Shown: positions 61,760 to 64,000 of the stretch, one piece after another | Numbering within the stretch: the first letter of the stretch is position 1 | Layout of the letters: the number at the start of each line of letters is the position of its first letter | NCBI GenBank assembly: GCA_005777185.1 | Contig: SXNL01000242.1 | Span: 1-64,000, forward strand | DNA length: 64,000 bases | Reading direction: 5' to 3' | DNA from: Myxococcales bacterium | GTDB taxonomy: Bacteria > Myxococcota_A > Polyangia > Polyangiales > Polyangiaceae | Translations under genes and position numbers: made by a program | Notes under the pieces: generated by a model | The model's input: only the letters and a program-made list of their open reading frames with translations | Databases searched by the model: none | Told to the model about the DNA's origin: nothing

Positions 61760-62710
61760 TCAGCCCCCCGGTTCCCGGGGCGGTCGGGGCGTGTCCCCCT
61801 CGACGTTGAGCGGCTGGGTCGGCTCCTCGGGGGCGCCCAGCTGGTCCGCGGTCGGGATCTTGGCCGCCTCGATCTCGATGGTCCGGGCCTCGTCGATGGC
61901 CTCCTCGATGCGGATCACGACGGCGGTCACGTTGTCCTCGCCGCCGCGCTCGTTCGCCTTCGCGATCAGGCGCGTCGCGGCTTCCTGGATGTCCCGGGTG
62001 GTGGTGACGATGTGCTCGATGTCGTCGTCGAGCATCATGCCGCTCAGGCCGTCCGAGCAGAGGACGTAGACGTCTCCCACCTGGGGGTCGTCATGCTGCA
62101 GGTCGACCACCACCTGGTCCTGCATCCCCAGGGCGCGCGTGATGACGTTCTTCGGCAGCTCGCTGCGCTGCTCCTCCGTGAGGTCGGGCATCGCGAGGAG
62201 GTAGTCGTTCACGAGCGAGTGGTCCCGCGTCATGAGCTGGATCTCGCCGCCGCGGACGCGGTAGCAGCGGGAATCCCCCACGTGGCCGATGTACATGCGC
62301 CGCTTGCGCGGGCTGAACATGGCGCCCACGACCGTGGTCCCCATCCCGTGGCACTCGCGCGACCGCGTGCTGCGCTCGAAGATCTGTCGGTTGGCGACGC
62401 GGATCCCGGTGAGGAGGCGGTTCTCCTCCTCCGACAGGTTGGTGTCGAAGTGGAACGGCCAGGTCACGTCCTCGTTCGCCGTCGAGCGGAAGAACTCGGA
62501 GATCGTCTCCGTGGCGAGCTTGGAGGCGACGTCCCCGGCGCGGTGGCCGCCCATGCCGTCCGCGACGACGTAGAGGTCGTACTCCTTCAGGACGACGAAG
62601 GAATCCTCGTTGTGCTCGCGTTGCCGGCCCACGTCGGTCAGGCCCGCGGCGATGGCGCGCACGGGCGCGCCCTTGCCGGAGATGTCTCTAGCTTCGTGGG
62701 GGCGGCTCAC
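61760..62710 (-). CDS. PP2C-type protein phosphatase
   Basis: The 316-residue protein has the PPM/PP2C motifs: R-E-H-N-E-D-S-F, V-V-A-D-G-M-G-G-H (metal-binding Asp), G-H-V-G-D-S-R, LCSDGLSGM and GGEDNVTAVVI. PP2C enzymes remove phosphate from Ser/Thr residues, so it could reverse the kinases at 17788 and 45662. A short Pro-rich tail follows the domain. The GTG at 62710 is used here; a later GTG before RAIAAGLTDVG would give a more typical N-terminus. It is 131 bp downstream of frr and five bases upstream of the DedA gene. Confidence 0.95.
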   Translation of the reverse strand: MSRPHEARDISGKGAPVRAIAAGLTDVGRQREHNEDSFVVLKEYDLYVVADGMGGHRAGDVASKLATETISEFFRSTANEDVTWPFHFDTNLSEEENRLLTGIRVANRQIFERSTRSRECHGMGTTVVGAMFSPRKRRMYIGHVGDSRCYRVRGGEIQLMTRDHSLVNDYLLAMPDLTEEQRSELPKNVITRALGMQDQVVVDLQHDDPQVGDVYVLCSDGLSGMMLDDDIEHIVTTTRDIQEAATRLIAKANERGGEDNVTAVVIRIEEAIDEARTIEIEAAKIPTADQLGAPEEPTQPLNVEGDTPRPPREPGG

Positions 62711-62802
62711 GCGAGCTTCAGGCTTTCACCCTGCCGAGGGGGTGTCAAGGGTTGGGGGCGCTGGCGACCTAGCGGTTTCATCGAGATTTCCTGGGAGGGT
62801 CC

Positions 62803-62845
62803 TAGGGGCTCTCTCCCCCCCGAAACCTGAGGCGGGGGCCCTCAG
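62803..62845. terminator. Hairpin pair after frr
   Basis: Two GC-rich structures lie just past the frr stop: taggggctctctcccccc (62803-62820), with a TCTC loop between G and C runs, and ctgagg/cctcag (62827-62832 and 62840-62845), whose stem covers the frr stop codon. Together they would end frr transcription. The first resembles the TCTC-loop hairpins at 20652 and 33331. Confidence 0.5.
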
Positions 62846-63399
62846 ACCTCCATGATGTCCTTTTCCTTGTGGCTCACGAGTGCCTCGACGTGCTTCGAGC
62901 CGTCGGAGACGGTCTCCTCGGCCTTCTTCTTCGCGCGATCGACGTCGTCCGCGCTCGCGTCGCCGGCCGTATCGATCTCGTCGAGCATGTCGAGGGCGTC
63001 GTGGCGCGCCTTTCGGATGGCGACCTTGCACTCCTCGCCGTACTTCCGGGCCACCTTCACGAACTCCTTCCGACGCTCCTCGGTGAGGGGCGGGAGAGGC
63101 ACGCGGATGACATCGCCGTCGGGCTGCGGGTTGAGGCCGAGATCGCTCTCGCGGAGCGCCTTCTCGACGGCCTTGATGACGCTCTTGTCCCAGGGCTTCA
63201 CCGTGATGAGCCGCGGCTCGGGCACGTTGATGTGCGCCATCTGCGCCAGGGGGGTCATGGTCCCGTAGTACTCGACGCGGATCCCGTCGAGGAGGTTCGG
63301 GGAGGCCCGGCCCGCGCGCAGCTTCCCCAGGTCGCGCTTGAGGGCCTCGTGGGCCTTCGCGATCGAGGAAACAAGCTCTTTATGGACGTCGTCGAGCAT
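62842..63399 (-). CDS. frr: Ribosome-recycling factor
   Basis: The 185-residue protein is full-length RRF: ALKRDLGKLRAGRASPNLLD, VPEPRLITVKPWDKSVIKAV, ALRESDLGLNPQPDGDVIRV, PLPPLTEERRKEFVKVARKY and a C-terminal EKDIMEV. RRF with EF-G splits ribosomes after termination. It starts at ATG 63399. The usual upstream partners (pyrH, tsf, rpsB) are not here; the next gene on the other strand encodes a secreted Cys-rich protein. The start region has no clear promoter in the 150 bp between them. Confidence 0.97.
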   Translation of the reverse strand: MLDDVHKELVSSIAKAHEALKRDLGKLRAGRASPNLLDGIRVEYYGTMTPLAQMAHINVPEPRLITVKPWDKSVIKAVEKALRESDLGLNPQPDGDVIRVPLPPLTEERRKEFVKVARKYGEECKVAIRKARHDALDMLDEIDTAGDASADDVDRAKKKAEETVSDGSKHVEALVSHKEKDIMEV

Positions 63400-63551
63400 C
63401 GGGGTCTCCGTTTGCGCGGCATCCTAGCCGCGATCGGCGGTCGGCGGAAGGGCCGTGGCGTGTTACTTGCGTGGCGTCGCACCCGAGCACGCCGCCGCGC
63501 CCCTCACCCGGCCCAGAATGCGATGCCGGCCCGCCCCGTCCAACGAGAGCT

Positions 63552-64000
63552 GTGTCCCGCCGACCCGCCCCCCTCGCCGCGCTCCTCGCCGCGCTCCTCG
63601 CCAGCGTCCTGGCGCTGGTGCCCGATCGCGTGGCGCTCGCGGACGACCCGGGGGCGCGGGACGCGGGCCCGGGGGGCCACGCCGCTCGCGTGCGGCCACC
63701 GAACCCGGAGGATGTCGAGCACATGTGCGCGCTCCTCACGGGCTGCGAGAAGCTCCCCATCCCTCCCCAGCTCGTCCCGCGCGACTTCGCGCAGTGCGTG
63801 AGGCGGATGACGGCGGATCTCACGTCGGCCAAGGCGCTGGAGACGTCGCTCAGCCTGCGCGAGTGCGGTCTCGCAGCGAGCTCCTGCGCGCAGCTGCGCA
63901 CGTGCGCGCTCCGCGGGACGCAGCCCTCCGTGTGCGGCGAGCGGGGGAAGGCCGGCTCCGTGGACCTGTGTGACGGCGAGGGACGCGCGGTGACGTGCTT
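63552..64000 (+). CDS. Secreted Cys-rich protein, truncated at the right edge
   Basis: From GTG 63552 a signal peptide (LAALLAALLASVLALVPDRV, ending ALA) leads to a mature region with regularly spaced Cys: HMCALLTGCEKLPIPPQLVP, then FAQCVRRM, LRECGLAASSCAQLRTCALR, SVCGERG and LCDGEGRAVTC. At least nine Cys occur in about 100 residues, pointing to a disulfide-rich extracytoplasmic protein. The family was not recognised. The frame is open to the end of the window (149 codons plus two bases), so the C-terminus is missing. It is divergent from frr. Confidence 0.7.
   Translation, partial: MSRRPAPLAALLAALLASVLALVPDRVALADDPGARDAGPGGHAARVRPPNPEDVEHMCALLTGCEKLPIPPQLVPRDFAQCVRRMTADLTSAKALETSLSLRECGLAASSCAQLRTCALRGTQPSVCGERGKAGSVDLCDGEGRAVTC

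Overview
The window is about 70% GC and almost fully coding. GTG starts are common and many genes overlap by 4 bases. The gene content points to a myxobacterium (Myxococcota, probably Polyangiales-like): two Hanks-type Ser/Thr kinases with proline/alanine-rich or PATAN-like tails, an FHA-sigma54 activator, an MJ0042-type zinc-ribbon protein, Cys-rich and MopE-like surface lipoproteins, type IV pilus genes and many unrecognised lipoproteins. No tRNA, rRNA, CRISPR array, transposase or phage gene was seen. The assignment rests on gene content only.

Layout. 1-6.1 kb (minus) is a tight run: GTP-dependent PEP carboxykinase, a lipoprotein, a ferritin-like protein, a double-FKBP lipoprotein broken at a G9 tract, a CPBP protease, then acetyl-CoA synthetase, which is joined at about base 100 to unrelated sequence. 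6.3-16.8 kb holds lipoproteins, a zinc-ribbon protein, an isocitrate dehydrogenase-family enzyme, an alpha/beta hydrolase, a 120-bp nested palindrome, a PpiD/M16 folding and proteolysis operon, a PilZ protein and an FHA-sigma54 activator. 16.8-24 kb holds a kinase with a TPR-like envelope protein, a C-type-lectin-like protein, an MlaC-like protein and pilS-pilC. 24-37.4 kb holds a serine hydrolase and a UbiB-family kinase, a TPR protein, an M23 peptidase, an MCE protein with a possible beta-barrel tail, a dynamin-like GTPase, an M48 peptidase, a response-regulator/histidine-kinase hybrid and gatB.

37.4-45.5 kb (mostly plus) holds an FtsB-like protein, a lone MshEN-like protein, a methylmalonyl-CoA mutase catalytic subunit, a MopE-like lipoprotein and a thioesterase. 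These meet a minus-strand operon of ECF sigma factor, NrsF-like anti-sigma factor and a trypsin-like lipoprotein whose catalytic Ser is replaced by Val. 45.6-54.2 kb has a second kinase, a lipoprotein fusing a degenerate 5'-nucleotidase-like domain to a four-heme cytochrome, a MATE exporter, and a Tat-signal DUF362 protein followed by a fused NapH-NapG-like iron-sulfur protein. 54.2-58.6 kb is a hemE-hemH-hemY operon ending in a PRPP synthetase-like gene. 58.6-63.4 kb (minus) has frr, a PP2C phosphatase, a DedA protein, a second B12-dependent mutase with an isobutyryl-CoA-mutase-like pocket, and a membrane protein. A Cys-rich secreted protein runs off the right edge.

The most interesting items are the sigma/anti-sigma/pseudo-protease operon, the pseudo-nucleotidase-cytochrome fusion, the NapH-NapG fusion with its DUF362 partner and repeat-expanded linker, the MCE-barrel fusion, the two mutases with different pocket residues, two probable CTG start codons, and a family of TCTC-loop hairpins just after stop codons.
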